From the NCBI GenBank assembly GCA_947685225.1, contig CANTUV010000010.1:992001-1056000 (forward strand): DNA of 64,000 bases. The letters are read 5' to 3'. Positions 1 to 12,109 of this stretch are shown one piece after another. Each line of letters opens with the position of its first letter. The stretch's first letter is position 1. This DNA is from Garcia nutans. Lineage: Eukaryota; Streptophyta; Magnoliopsida; Malpighiales; Euphorbiaceae. The notes below the pieces were generated by a model that was not told where the DNA came from, did no database searches, and saw only the letters and a program-made list of their open reading frames with translations. A program made the position numbers and the translations under genes.

Positions 1-2190
1 ATATATTATATATATATTATAAAATTCTTCATAAAAAAAATAAAAATTGTATTTATTTTTAATATTATTTTATAAAATAATACTTTTAAGAGAAAATAAT
101 ATAATATTATAAATTTTTTTTAAAAAAATTAAAAAATATCATTTCTTAATATAATTTTATATATTTCAGATATATTATGTATATGTTATAGTTATGTCAT
201 GTATATTATATATTATGTTTTAGTCTTTATATATTGTACAATTGTTATATATTACTTAATTATAGTATATATGTAATAAATATGTGTCTTCTAATATTTT
301 TATGTTGATTAATTATAGTGTAGATATGTTGTAAATATGTTACAAATATATTATGTATATATTTTAAATATGTCACTATTTGTTTTATGTGTATTATGTA
401 TATGTTATATATATGTTTATTTTTTATATATAATAAAAATATAACAGTAAAAAAATTATTTATGAATAAAAAATAATAATAAATAATAAAAAGAAAAAAG
501 AAAATTACAAAAAATTACTAAAATTGAAAAAAAAGGAAAAACAACCAAAAAATAAAGAAATGAAAAAAAATGCATGTCGTAATATTGCAAAAAAAATTTG
601 TCTGCCCTAATTTTAAAAACACAAACTCAAAAAACATATTTTGTGTAAATTTTCCTATAATATATTGGGTGGTTTAAATATAATTAATATGGATTAGACT
701 TAGCTATTTCAATTGGGTATGCAAAATTGGTTTAGTTAGGAGATTTTCAAATCTCTATAATCGAACTAAAATAAAGATATTTTAAAATTATTGAAATTGA
801 AATTGAACTGAAAAGATAAAATATTTGTATTGAACTGAACTGAAAAATTTGATTCAGTTTGGTTCAAACATTCAGTTCTGACAGAGCTGTCGGTTCCAAA
901 TGGAGACGAAGATTTGGAGATTTATAATTTGTTAAATTAGTATAGTTAGCACAATTAGACAACTTCACAATTATAAATAAATAAATAAATTCATAATCAT
1001 ATAAGACTAAAAATTTAATTACATTCATTCTCAAAGTTAATAAATTCATAACAAGATTAAAAATTTATATTAACAATAATAATAACTTTTTCAATTAATT
1101 GCTAATTAATTTATTAAAATTAAACAACTAATTTTAATTAACAAATTTAGTTACTTATTAATTTATTTATATATATATATATTTATTTATTTTCGTTGGA
1201 GCGTGCACCAAAAAACCTTATGTTCATTGAATTTCGGCCAAATAATATACATTAATTTAAAAATTACAAATAAAATATTAAATTAAAACTCGTGAGAAAA
1301 ATTAATAAATAAATATATGTAATAAAACTTCTCACAGGATAACAAATATATATATATATATAATAAAATAAAACTGTGTATAAATCAAATAAGATTTTAA
1401 ATCTATTTATAATACAAAGTAAAACTACATAGTTTTAACTTAAATGATATTTAATATATAAAAATAAATATAAATTCAAATATTTATAGTATGATGTCAT
1501 AAGATATATTAAATTAGTACAATAATTACTTGATTATACTTATTTAATTGTTTATTATAATTATATTTATTTTATATTTAAATTAAGAAATTACTTTTGT
1601 TATTTACATAATATATTAGATTTTATATAATGATTAAATGTTATAAAATATGAGACAATATAATAAAATAACTTCAAATTTAAATAATTTAATAATTTAA
1701 ATTAACCTATTATAGATATATTTTAACATATAATTTGTAAATAATTATTATCAATCAAATAATTTTAATCTATATTAATTGTCATATGAATTTTATTTAC
1801 TACTAATATATAATTAGAGTATTATATATATGCACAAATATATTCATTGTAATTATATCATTTATGTCCTTCTCAAATTCATTCACAAATATTTATGTGT
1901 TAATTGTTATTACTCATATTCATAAAAAATATATATATCATATTATTTGTATTCACTATCAATTAATTATTATTTATATTTATACTCATTATTAATTATT
2001 TAATATATTATATTAAATTATTTTTTTAAATACAAATTACTATAATTAGTATGTATTACTATAATTAGTATTAGTAAAGTGATAGCAATTAATTATTAAT
2101 AATGATATCGCCCATTTCTGTAAGCACGGCAATGAGCAATTGCAAAGGTGATTCAATAACAGGCCTATTGGCATGACATTATAAAAAGTA
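1..2190. other. AT-rich spacer, no gene seen
   Basis: No open frame with recognisable protein similarity is present on either strand. The stretch is almost wholly A/T with TA-rich runs. Around 780-905 there are degenerate direct and inverted copies of a GGTTCAGTTT-like motif; similar sequence recurs at about 7790-7985 on the other side of LINE-A. This type of motif is common in decayed plant transposon ends, so the LINE may sit inside an older element, but I cannot define that element's borders. Confidence 0.6.
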
Positions 2191-2311
2191 TAATATATTA
2201 TGAAAAATATCGGACTTTCCCTCTCTGAGAGTATGCTTGGTTGTTCTCTCTTTTGAGAGTTTCTTCGCTTTTCCTTTCTTCCTTGTTGTGTTGTTGTTCG
2301 TTTCTGCTTTC

Positions 2312-3472
2312 ATGGCAGAGAATGATGATAATATTTCTGTGGAGATGGCTGCTTTATCGGTTAATGGGGATGTGATTGAGGGGCTGGAGTTTAAGGAGGA
2401 TGAGATTGTGGAAGAAGAGGAGGACTTCTCCTTGTGCTTGGTTGGCCGTTTCTTAACTGAACGTCAGATAAACCTTCAGTTCATGAAGCATAATATGGCG
2501 TCTCTTTGGCAACCTTCTATGGGGATGTCGGTGAAGGAGATCAAGGAGGGTAGATTTTTGTTCATATTTTACCATATTGTGGAAAGGGATCGTGTGCTAA
2601 GCATGGGGCCTTGGACGTTCAATAATCACCTATTATTGATTGAGAAGGTTGAAGGCTATGATGACCCCTTGGATGTACCCCTTCTTTCGACTTATCTGTG
2701 GGTGCAAGTTTATGGGTTAAAGTCGGGGTTTAATTCTGATCATGTCTTGGAGAGGGTGGGAAATGAAATGGGAGTTTGGGTGGAGAGTGATCCAAATAAT
2801 TTTACTAGGTCCAAAACAGTCTCTATTTCATGGGATTCTTATCTACGCATGAGAGTGAAATTTGATGTTAGGAAGCCCATATGGAAGGATTATCATATCA
2901 GGAAGAAGGGTGGTCAATGGTTTCAAATTCATTTTGCTTATGAAAAACTACCTAATTTCTGCTATATATGCGGGATCCTTGGCCATGGTGAAAAGTTTTG
3001 TCCGAGTCTCATTGATTTGGAAGGAAAACCTGCTGCTAGGAGATATGGTCCTGAGATGCGAGCAGGCCCCCGACGAAAGCAAGTTACATTGGGGTCACGG
3101 TGGTTGAGGGAGGACGATGATGTCTTTGCCGGAGAGGAGGGTGGTGGAGGGTGGCGGAAAGGAGGAGTTGACCGTCCAGGTGTTTTTGGGAAGTCCGTAA
3201 ATCAAGGCTTGAAGGAAGGAGTAATGGAAGCAGATGATTTGGTAAATAAAGATGGCACGAATAAGGAAGGTAACGCTGATGTGGGAGATTCTACCTCTGA
3301 TTCATCTATTCATACCAATATGAAAAACGAAGGAATTACAATCAATGAGACCAAGAGGAGGAGAATGGGCCTGGATAAGCAAGATACTAACGGTTTGGGC
3401 AATACCAGCTCTGCCAATCCAAAAAACGGACCAGCAGTGGGCCTCGGAAGGAGGACCCGCCGATCTCAATGA
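2312..3472 (+). CDS. LINE-A ORF1, DUF4283/CCHC nucleic-acid-binding protein
   Basis: An uninterrupted frame of 386 residues from the first ATG at 2312; the frame is open back to 2237 but has no earlier ATG. The N-terminal half has the DUF4283 look (a FLTERQINLQ-like start, then FIFYHIVERDRVLSMGPWTF), found in plant LINE ORF1 proteins. A CX2CX4HX4C zinc knuckle lies at residues 217-230 (CYICGILGHGEKFC). The C-terminal third is acidic, glycine-rich and low in complexity. In this family ORF1 binds the element RNA to form the retrotransposition particle. The stop codon overlaps the ORF2 start as ATGA at 3469-3472, suggesting coupled translation. Confident in the identity; whether the protein is made here is unknown. 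Confidence 0.88.
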   Translation: MAENDDNISVEMAALSVNGDVIEGLEFKEDEIVEEEEDFSLCLVGRFLTERQINLQFMKHNMASLWQPSMGMSVKEIKEGRFLFIFYHIVERDRVLSMGPWTFNNHLLLIEKVEGYDDPLDVPLLSTYLWVQVYGLKSGFNSDHVLERVGNEMGVWVESDPNNFTRSKTVSISWDSYLRMRVKFDVRKPIWKDYHIRKKGGQWFQIHFAYEKLPNFCYICGILGHGEKFCPSLIDLEGKPAARRYGPEMRAGPRRKQVTLGSRWLREDDDVFAGEEGGGGWRKGGVDRPGVFGKSVNQGLKEGVMEADDLVNKDGTNKEGNADVGDSTSDSSIHTNMKNEGITINETKRRRMGLDKQDTNGLGNTSSANPKNGPAVGLGRRTRRSQ

Positions 3473-6400
3473 GTTGCATAAGTTGGAATTGCCGTGGGCT
3501 TGGCAACCCATGTGCGTTAGAAACCCTACAAGAAATAGTTCGGGAAAAGAGGCCTCATTTTATTTTTTTAATTGAAACTTTATGTAATTTTCAAAAAGTC
3601 AATGAAATAAAAGATGTTCTTGGTTATGATGGTGCATTTGTCGTTAATAACATTGGGCGTAGAGGTGGTTTGGCTTTCATTTGGAAGTCAGCAAACAATG
3701 TTTCCCTTCTCAGTACTTCCTTTTGGCACATTGATGTACTTGTGGAAGTGGCTCAACTTGGTGAATGGCGGATCACAGGCTTCTATGGGAGGCCCAATAG
3801 ACAAGAAAGGCACCATTCCTGGGTTCTTTTAAGGGACCTTGCTGCTCAATATTCTCTTCCTTGGATCTGCTGTGGGGATTTCAACTCCATTTTGGCCCAA
3901 AGTTAAAAGAAAAGGGGGAATTTTCAGCCACATAATTTGATGAACGATTTTAGAGAAGCCGTTTCTGCGGCTGGTTTGTCTGATTTTCGTATGTCCGGCT
4001 ATCCATTTACCTGGGACAATGGGAGAGACGTTGACGATTTGGTGGAAGCAAAGTTCGATCGTTTTCTGGTTAATGATGTGTGGAGAAGTCGTTTTGTTAT
4101 GTCAAAGGCCCAAGTCATGGATTACAGTTCATCTGATCACTTGCCGATCTCTTTATAGGTCCGTGTTTTTTTACCCCGTAATTCTCCAAGACTTTTTCGT
4201 TTTGAGAACTCTTGGTGTATGGAGAGTGAATGTCGTCATATCGTTGAGTTGATATGGTCTGATGATAGTTTGGGGTCAGTGTTGGATAAACTGAGGTGTT
4301 GCAGTGACAGATTAGGGGAATGGGGAGACGCTTTAAGGAAAGCTCATCAGATGGAAATTGTTGATTGTAAGAAGACGTTAGCCTCGTTAAGGGGTATTCG
4401 TGATCCAAGTAGCAGAGCTAATTTTAATTTGGCCAGACTTCGTTTTAACGAATTGCTTAAGAAAAAAGAAGCTTATTGGCGGCAAAGAGCTAAAGAATTC
4501 TGGCTTAGAGAAGGGGATCAAAACACTAAATTTTTCCATAGAAGAGCTACACTTCGTCGGAAGAAGAATAGAATAGATCATCTTAAAGATAACTCTGGGG
4601 TGTGGCGAGATTGGAATTCTGGGTTGGAAGATGTGATTTTGGACTATTTCAAGGATATTTTTAAGTCACAAGCTGATCCTTCATCTGCGATTCTCGATTT
4701 AGTCCCTTCTCTGGTTTCGTCTTCCCAGAATCATGATTTGATGGCAGAATATACCAAGGAGGAGGTGAGAGTTGCCGTTTTCAGCATGCAGGCGGATAAA
4801 TCGCCCGGGTTAGATGGTTTCAATCCTGGTTTTTACCAGAAACACTGGGATATCATTGGAGACCAAATTACTAGCTTTTGTATTTCGTGTTTGCAAAAGT
4901 GTTCCTTTCCAGTGGAGCTTAACGAAACGGCGATTATTCTAATTCCTAAGAAGAAAGAGGTGGGAAGCATGTTGGATTTGCGACCTATAGCTCTTTGCAA
5001 AGTGCTTTACAAAATTATTGCGAAGATGGTTGCCAATAGAATGAAGAAAGTTTTGCCTGGTATCATTTCTCCTGTTCAGAGTGCATTTGTTCCGGGACGT
5101 AATATCCAGGATAATTCTGTAGTTGCGTACGAGACTTTACATTATATGAAGGGGCGGAGGAGAGGTAAGGTGGGTTTTGCGGCTCTTAAAATTGATGTAA
5201 GCAAAGCTTATGATAGATTGGAATGGAATTTTATGAGAGCCATGCTTCTGAAGATGGGGTTTGATGTAAGATTAGTGGAGTTTTTATATCTTTGTGTATC
5301 TTCAGTTAATTTTAAGGTTTTGCACCAAGGAAACCTGTTAGAGACAATTTTTCCGGAGAGAGGGTTGAGGCAAGGCGACCCCCTATCTCCTTATCTTTTT
5401 ATTATCTGTATGGAGGGCTTGTCTCGGTTGATTCAGAATAGAGTTGAGAATGATCAATTAACGGGTGTTTCTGTATGTGGAGGAGCGCCCATGGTTTCAC
5501 ACTTGTTTTTTGCGGATGATAGCATATTCTTCTTTAAATCTTGTCACTCGCAGGCCAACAATTTAAGGGAGGTTTTGCAGTTGTATGCGAAGGCGGCTGG
5601 GCAGCTCATCAATTTTGAGAAGTCATTGATTTGTTACAGTGCAAACGTGGATGTTGATGTGAGGCAACAAGTATGTACTATTCTACAGGTTCAAGAGCAT
5701 GAGAACTTGGGGAGTTATTTGGGCCTTCCAACGTCTATAGGGAGGAATAAAAAGGATGTTTTTCAGTTTGTGAAGGATAGAGTGTGGACTCGACTGAATT
5801 CCTGGAAGAATAAAGCTTTATCTAAGGCGGGTAAAGAAGTTCTTGTTAAAATTGTTCTTCAAGCCTTGCCTATTTATGTCATGAATTTGTTTTTGATACC
5901 AAAAGGTACGTGTGAGAATATACAGCAGATGATGGCTCGGTTCTGGTGGGGTATAAAGCCAAATGGGGAGCGTAGTATCCATTGGGTAAGTTGGGAAAGG
6001 CTCTCTCGTCATAAAGACTTTGGTGGTTTGAGTTTCAAGAAACTGCAACAATTCAATGTTGCCATGTTGGGTAAGTTGGGATGGAGTCTTTTTAGAGACT
6101 CTAACTCCCTAGCTGGTCGGATTCTTAAAGCGAAGTATTTTCCGGATTGTTCGTTTTTGGAGGCTCCTCTTGGTACTAATCCTAGCTATGTATGGAGAAG
6201 CATTCGGGAATCTCAAGAGTTGCTGAAATCTGGTTTATCATGGAGAGTTGGTGATGGTTTGAATATTTCTATCTGGCTTGATAGTTGGCTCCCTGATCCT
6301 GAGTTTCCTTATGTAACAACAATTTTTGATGATCAGTTCAGGGTGTATATGGTCTCTGATTTGATTCAAGATGGTAGTTGGAATGTGGATCTTATCAGCT

Positions 6401-7530
6401 CTGTGTTTAATGATAGGGATAGGAGTCTCATTCTCTCAATTCCTTTGCGAGTTGGTCAACATGTTGATTCCCAATTTTGGCGGTTTGAGAAAAGGGGGGA
6501 GTTCTCTGTTAAAAGTGCTTATAAATTACAGACGAGGGAGTTGGAGACTGATCCGATACGCAGAAGTTTTTGGAAGAAATTATGGTTTATCCAGGCAGCT
6601 CCAAAAATCAAGAGTTTTTTGTGGAGAGCAGTGTCTAATTCTTTGCCTTGTAGAAGGTCTTTGCGATCGAGACATGTTCCAGTTCTGACTGTTTGTCCAA
6701 TGTGTAATATTGATGATGAATCTGTTAAGCATCTCCTTATTGACTGTGCTTTTGCTAAACAGGTTTGGCAATCCTCTACTTTAGGTTGGTTCTCCCCACA
6801 GGTTGATAACTTCCAACAATGGCTTGTTCGGGCCTTAGCTCTCTTCAATCCAAAGGATTCAACTGCTCTTGCTTATCTTTGTTGGTCAATATGGGAAGAG
6901 CGTAATGGTGTAGTCTGGAGGAATTTAATTCCTAGTAGCCAAGCCTGTCGTCTCCGCAGTATCCGATTGTTTCAAGACTGGTCTAACTCACAGTCTTCAG
7001 TTGTTGGGGCTGTGGGTGGTTATGGTGGAAGAAATATGATGGTTAATTGGGTAGCTCCTCCTACGCAATGGCTCAAGCTCAACGTTGATATTGCTACAAC
7101 TGCAGGAGCTAACTGGACAGGTGTAGGGATGATTTTACGGAATGAGAAAGGGGAGTTTGTAGCTGCAAAGATAGTTCGTATGGCAGGGGCGTTTACACCA
7201 TTGATAGCTGAAGCAATGGGAGTGTATGAAGCATTGAGCTGGATCAAGAACAATCACTGGGAGAAGGTTATTTTGAAGGCTGATAATCTACATGTTATTC
7301 AGGCGCTCAACTCTGATTATTTGGATGATATTACTATGTTTGATGGTGTGATTATTGATTGTAAATCTCTCTTACAGGAGATTAGTTGTGAGATTTCTTT
7401 GTCTCATGTTGTCCGTTCGGCGAACTGTGTTGCTCACGCTTTGGCCCAAGCAACCCGTTCTTTCCCGAATATGGTGGAGTGGTTGTCTCACCCTCCTGAG
7501 ATTGTAACTCCATTTTTACATCTGGAATAA
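3469..7530 (+). pseudogene. LINE-A ORF2 (endonuclease-RT-RNase H) with two nonsense codons
   Basis: A single frame of 1353 codon positions before the final stop, broken only by TAA at 3904-3906 (codon 146) and TAG at 4156-4158 (codon 230). There is no frameshift. The endonuclease shows NCRGLG near the start, the catalytic GDFN (Asp at codon 137) and SDHLPI (Asp-His at 223-224). The reverse transcriptase shows SPGLDGFNPGFY, LRQGDPLSPYLF and FADD at 681-684. A zinc-binding RVT segment with CPMC follows, and RNase H begins at LNVD (Asp at 1207) with later AEAMG and ADN acidic positions. All catalytic motifs I checked are present. The two stops fall within and just after the endonuclease, so only a truncated endonuclease could be made from the ORF2 start. 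Confidence 0.9.
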
Positions 7531-7559
7531 AATTCTCTCTATTTATCTTAAAAAAAAAT

Positions 7560-8690
7560 AAAATTAATTTAATTAGTGACAAAATATAAAATAAAAAATT
7601 AAGGTGTATATATATAATGTATAGTATATAAAATTAGAATTTTTAAAATAAATATATAACATGACATAATATGAATTAATAAAATAATTTTAATAAATTT
7701 TAAAAATATTAAATATTAAGTAATACATTAATAAAATATAATATAATTTTATATTATTAATAATAAATAAATTATTATTTCGATTATTCAATTGAGTCAG
7801 ATTTAGTTTGATTCTCAATTCGGTTATAAACTAATATCTAGAATCATCATATATTAAAAAAATCAGTTTGGTTCAATTCAGATAAAGTAAAAAGGTTAAT
7901 GAATCTTTTTGATTTTGGATATTTTAGTCTGAATATTTGAATCGATTCTAATATCTCCAGGATCCATGCCCAATCCTAATTTTAAATATAAAATAGTATG
8001 CATGTATATGTTCACTCACTATACTTATAGTAACAAATTTTTTAATTTTTAAGTGTTATGTTATACTCCATGTTGTCCTAAATTAATAAGAATAATTGAT
8101 TTTATTTATCTCAAATTATAACTTATTTAACATTTTAATATGTTAGTTAATAGGTTAAATTCTATAAAACTCAAAATTTACTGTTATTTATTAAAATATT
8201 TAATAGGTATATATTATATTAATATAATAATATAATAGAAAAGTACATAAAAATTTATATCTTTAATAAAACATAATTAATTTTTATAAAATAAAAAGGC
8301 ATATATTAATTCATGACAGAGAAAGTAATAGTTAGTTGAGGGTTCTAACTTCTATAAATGGCCTGGGTCTACTGCCTGAGAGAGAGAGAGAGAGAGAGAA
8401 AGATTTGTTACTTGTCTCTCCATTTTATTTTTTAACCTGAATTTGTCTCTCCATTTTGCCACCGCTGTTTTTTTCCGTCTTTGGGACACATTTACATGCA
8501 CAACATAAGGCGATGTTTTGCAATTTTCAAGGAAAGGTCAAATTCAATTTCAGGGAAACTTTTTTAAATGTGAAAATTTGAAATCATAGAGATATAATAT
8601 TAGCATTATTTCTTTTTCTGTTTAATCATATGATATCTGAAATATTACCTATTAATCTAAATTTGAGCACTATCAAATTCTAAATGAAGC
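7560..8690. other. AT-rich spacer with GA repeat and a TATA-like motif
   Basis: No gene seen. Degenerate GGTTCAATT-like transposon-end sequence occupies about 7790-7985. A TATAAATG motif at 8353-8360 is followed by a pure GA run at 8378-8399 and a CT-rich leader-like stretch, but no open frame follows, so it is at most an orphan promoter remnant. Confidence 0.45.
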
Positions 8691-8694
8691 AGCT

Positions 8695-8795
8695 CTCCAA
8701 ATAAATTTTTTTTCATTCACAAAGTTTGAACCTAAGATTTTATTTAAAGGGTAACAGTCTCTTACCACTTATATCAATCCACATTGATATATTAG
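8695..8795 (-). repeat. Possible tRNA-derived SINE fragment
   Basis: Read on the minus strand, the stretch has an A-box-like ATAAGTGGTAAGAGACTG followed about 30 bases later by a B-box-like AGGTTCAAACTTTG, then a run of eight A. This is the order of the internal RNA polymerase III promoter in tRNA-derived SINEs. No folded tRNA can be drawn and no clear target duplication was found, so the call is tentative. Confidence 0.3.
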
Positions 8796-8799
8796 CCTT

Positions 8800-9643
8800 A
8801 TTTCTTATGAGCAGTAACAGTTCAATTAATTTTGACTTTTATAAAATAATGGTTTTACCCTTGAATTTGTTTATTTTTAAGATAAAGTGGTTACTTTCTA
8901 AAGAACATTTTAGTCTTTATATTACTAAGTGGGATCTACTAACAATGGATGAAACTAAAATTAGTGAAATGAGTTTTTCTTTTTCAAGTATATATGTATA
9001 TATATACACACATACACACTAATATGATTTCGGTGGTCCAAGATATAAAATGGGGTGAGTCTTCCCTTAAGTTTAAGCGTTATTTCATGTAATATCTCGT
9101 CTAAGAAAATAAATTAAAAGGGTTGTGGAATTTAGAATAATATGAGTCAAATTTTAAATTTCAAATTATCAATTTAATAACTAGTAATTTTGCCAAAAAC
9201 AAATTTTCTGTAAACTAAGATCAGAGAAATTAGTAAGGGTTATAATCTAAACTATGGAATAGAATATGTGTGACTTGATTATGGTTAGTTTGATTAATTA
9301 ACGATACATATACAACTATTATAGTGTTACTTGGAATTTGGCAATTTTTAGAGAGTATATTTTGTTATAAAGCATGAGTGCAAAATATGATTGGTTAAAA
9401 AACGAAACGTTTGCGTAGTTATGGACATGAAAATGTATGTACATGATTACATGATTTAAAAAGTTAAGGCAAAGGCACAAGTACCACATTTCAAATGCTA
9501 AATTAACCAAAATACAAATGTAAAGCTCTTAATTGAAGCTAGAATAGGGTGAAAAGGGTAATGAATTTGGAGGAAATTAATCAATTTCTTGCTATATAGG
9601 TAGTAATGATGGGCAATTAGGTCATCATCTCAAGCAATAGGAA

Positions 9644-9685
<42 letters not shown>

Positions 9686-12105
9686 CATGTATACCACACG
9701 TTATGGGCTAAATGTTCAATGGTTAAAATTGTAAGGAACAAATGTTAAGTATTAAGGAAGCAACGTTTAATGAAGAAAAATAAAATCGGAAATAATATGA
9801 TGGCTATAGAGGTAGGTAATAATTTAGGTGATCATTGTAGGAAATTAAAAAATAGATAAAAACTAACAAGTGTCCTCAAAGCCAACCTAATCACCTTCAA
9901 ACGCGTAGGGAAGGAAAGAAATGAACAAAACAAGTGGCAAGGTAGAATTGAGGTGTTGACAAATGTTAAGATGAAGAATTAAGGGATTGACAAATGGAAG
10001 TCTAAGGATTCTCTTGTCATCACCAAAATTCCATATAAAAGCCATAGGTGAAGGAAGGAAGGAAGAGGTAAGTTGATGTACATGTTCCCTTTAACCCAAA
10101 CATCAGATCAAAAGCTCTGAAAAAAACCCCTCAATATTAGCCAATCAAAGGCTTAGATCGGTGGGAATTTAAGAAAAGAGGTAAGAATTGTAATTAATTT
10201 GCTAATAGTATGATTTAAGAATTCAAAAGAAAAGAATTGTCGTATAATATAGAATCAGGGAAAAAACGTTTTAATGAATTATTTTCACTTAAAGTAAAGC
10301 TAAATATGTAATAGACATGTTTAAATAAATTAAATTACCACAAATGATGAAGTTATTAACTAAGCAAGAAGATAAAAGGCAATTTGATATAAAAATTACA
10401 ACATATGATTAAGTTAATCAAATCAGAATTTTAATTTAAAAATATAAAATAACGTAAATTCTAAATATTGGAGAAGGTAGAGACTATCATTATATACATA
10501 ATAATGATAAAGTAAAACTAAAACTATTCACTTCAGTGTTTGAATAATATTAAGTAGGAGCTGGAATTTTACTTTATGTAAATAAGATACAAGTAACATT
10601 AACTAAAAAATTTGGTTTATTACTTAAAATTAACCAAAATAAAAAGTAGTTAAATTAACGCGTATTAATTGGAAATTAAAGAAACATAATACATGCAACA
10701 CGTGCAAATTATTAAGAAAATTAAATTAAATAAAATTGATACATAAGGAAGTCAAATTTGGGGTTACATATTAATAAATGGTGTCTATAATGATATTGTG
10801 CAAGAAGAAAATAAATAAGAGAACTCTTTAATTTGAAAGGTAAAATATTACAAGAAGGTATAAGTGAGCAATAAACTAACGTGATTTCTGATATATTTTT
10901 ATTCTGAATCACATTATTTAACTTTGATTAAGTAGTATTTTATTTTTATTTATTCTCTAATTTTTATTATTCTAAATTGCATTTTATTTTTTTGAAAAAC
11001 CCTTTGTTCTAATTAATTAATTTGTTCAAATAATTATTTCTGATTATCTATTAATTGCTTAACTATTCACTTTGATTTTTTTGGTAAAAGAAGTTGTTGA
11101 GCTATTTTTATTGGTACTTAATTTTCTGTTGAGATCATTTATTGATCTTATTTTACGGACTTTCTATTTTTTTTTGTTGAGTTTATTGTTCAATTAGTAT
11201 TATTGACTATGATTGCTCTATTGATTTGATATCTATAATTATTAATTTTTTTTATTATTTTGATGAGACTGTTTAATAAGCTTATTATTTTATTTTTATT
11301 GTTGTGACACGGCCCAATTAGAGTAGGGGATTAAATCACTGAATGGTGTATACTGATACTTTATTATGCTCAAAAAGAAAAAAGTTATTGTCCTAATATA
11401 CAACTAATATATACTCCGTTTTGAATGTCATAATATACTTTTGCATATAATTATTGTTATATCATTATTTTTTATTTATCTAAATTTATAGTACTTATTG
11501 ATTTCCCTTTTACTCATTTTGTCTGTGCCTCTGTTTAAGTGATTTTATTAATTATCCCACCCAACTGTGTGTGTAAGGTTATGATTTATTGAATTGATGG
11601 CTGACCATTCGTTACTATTTTTTTTTTCAAATTAGTGTATGGGAGTTCTTAGATTTCTATTTTCTAGCTACTCAATATATGTTGGTTAGTATTAGAAGCA
11701 TATTACGTAACAATAAATAAATTATGTAATATATTTATGCTCTTTAGCTCTCTGCTGGGTATAAAGTAGTATATGAAAAAATATTTATATTTGTAAGGCT
11801 TTAGATATAAGTGAGTTTATATCAATAAATATATGTTTCTATAATAACATTAAATAAGTTGAATATGATCTGAAAAAGGTTCATGATATCTGGTGACTTT
11901 AAATTAACTCGAATTCTAGGATCGTCGTACCCAGCTTTTTCAAAACCAAACCGAGAGTGAAATGTGACATTTCAACATTGTTCATTTAATATCATTTGCA
12001 ATAGTAATATTATCCAATTTTTTAAATTCGTTTCAGTAAAATCTTTAAAGCTACTTTTCTTTAATGCCGTTAAAGTTTAAGCTATATTACAACGTCGTGT
12101 TTTTA
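8800..12105. other. AT-rich spacer, no gene seen
   Basis: No protein-coding signal was recognised. Points of structure are a (TA)n(CA)n microsatellite at 9644-9682, a 31-bp dispersed repeat at 9020-9050 that recurs at 13991-14021, and a TATAAAA at 10034-10040 followed by purine-rich leader-like sequence and two GAGGTAAG donor-like sites with no reading frame. The last group could be a non-coding transcript start or a dead promoter. Confidence 0.45.
9644..9682. repeat. Compound TA/CA microsatellite
   Basis: About nine TA units run straight into about ten CA units. It is a simple sequence repeat likely to vary in length. Confidence 0.9.
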
Positions 12106-12109
12106 ATAT

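Larger units (their letters stand above)
2200..7559 (+). mobile_element. LINE-A, nearly full-length plant LINE (L1 type)
   Basis: A non-LTR retrotransposon with the standard plant order: a CCHC nucleic-acid-binding ORF1, then ORF2 with an apurinic-like endonuclease, reverse transcriptase, zinc-binding RVT region and C-terminal RNase H. ORF1 and ORF2 overlap in an ATGA. After the ORF2 stop there are only about 20 bases before a run of nine A, so the 3' untranslated part is very short. The 5' boundary is approximate: it is placed where GC content rises upstream of ORF1. I could not find a convincing target-site duplication in the AT-rich flanks. Two nonsense codons in the endonuclease region make this copy non-autonomous. 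Confidence 0.9.

Noticed and set aside
2237..2311. Earlier start for LINE-A ORF1
   Set aside because: The upstream extension opens on TTG and is pyrimidine-rich leader sequence. The first ATG is at 2312.
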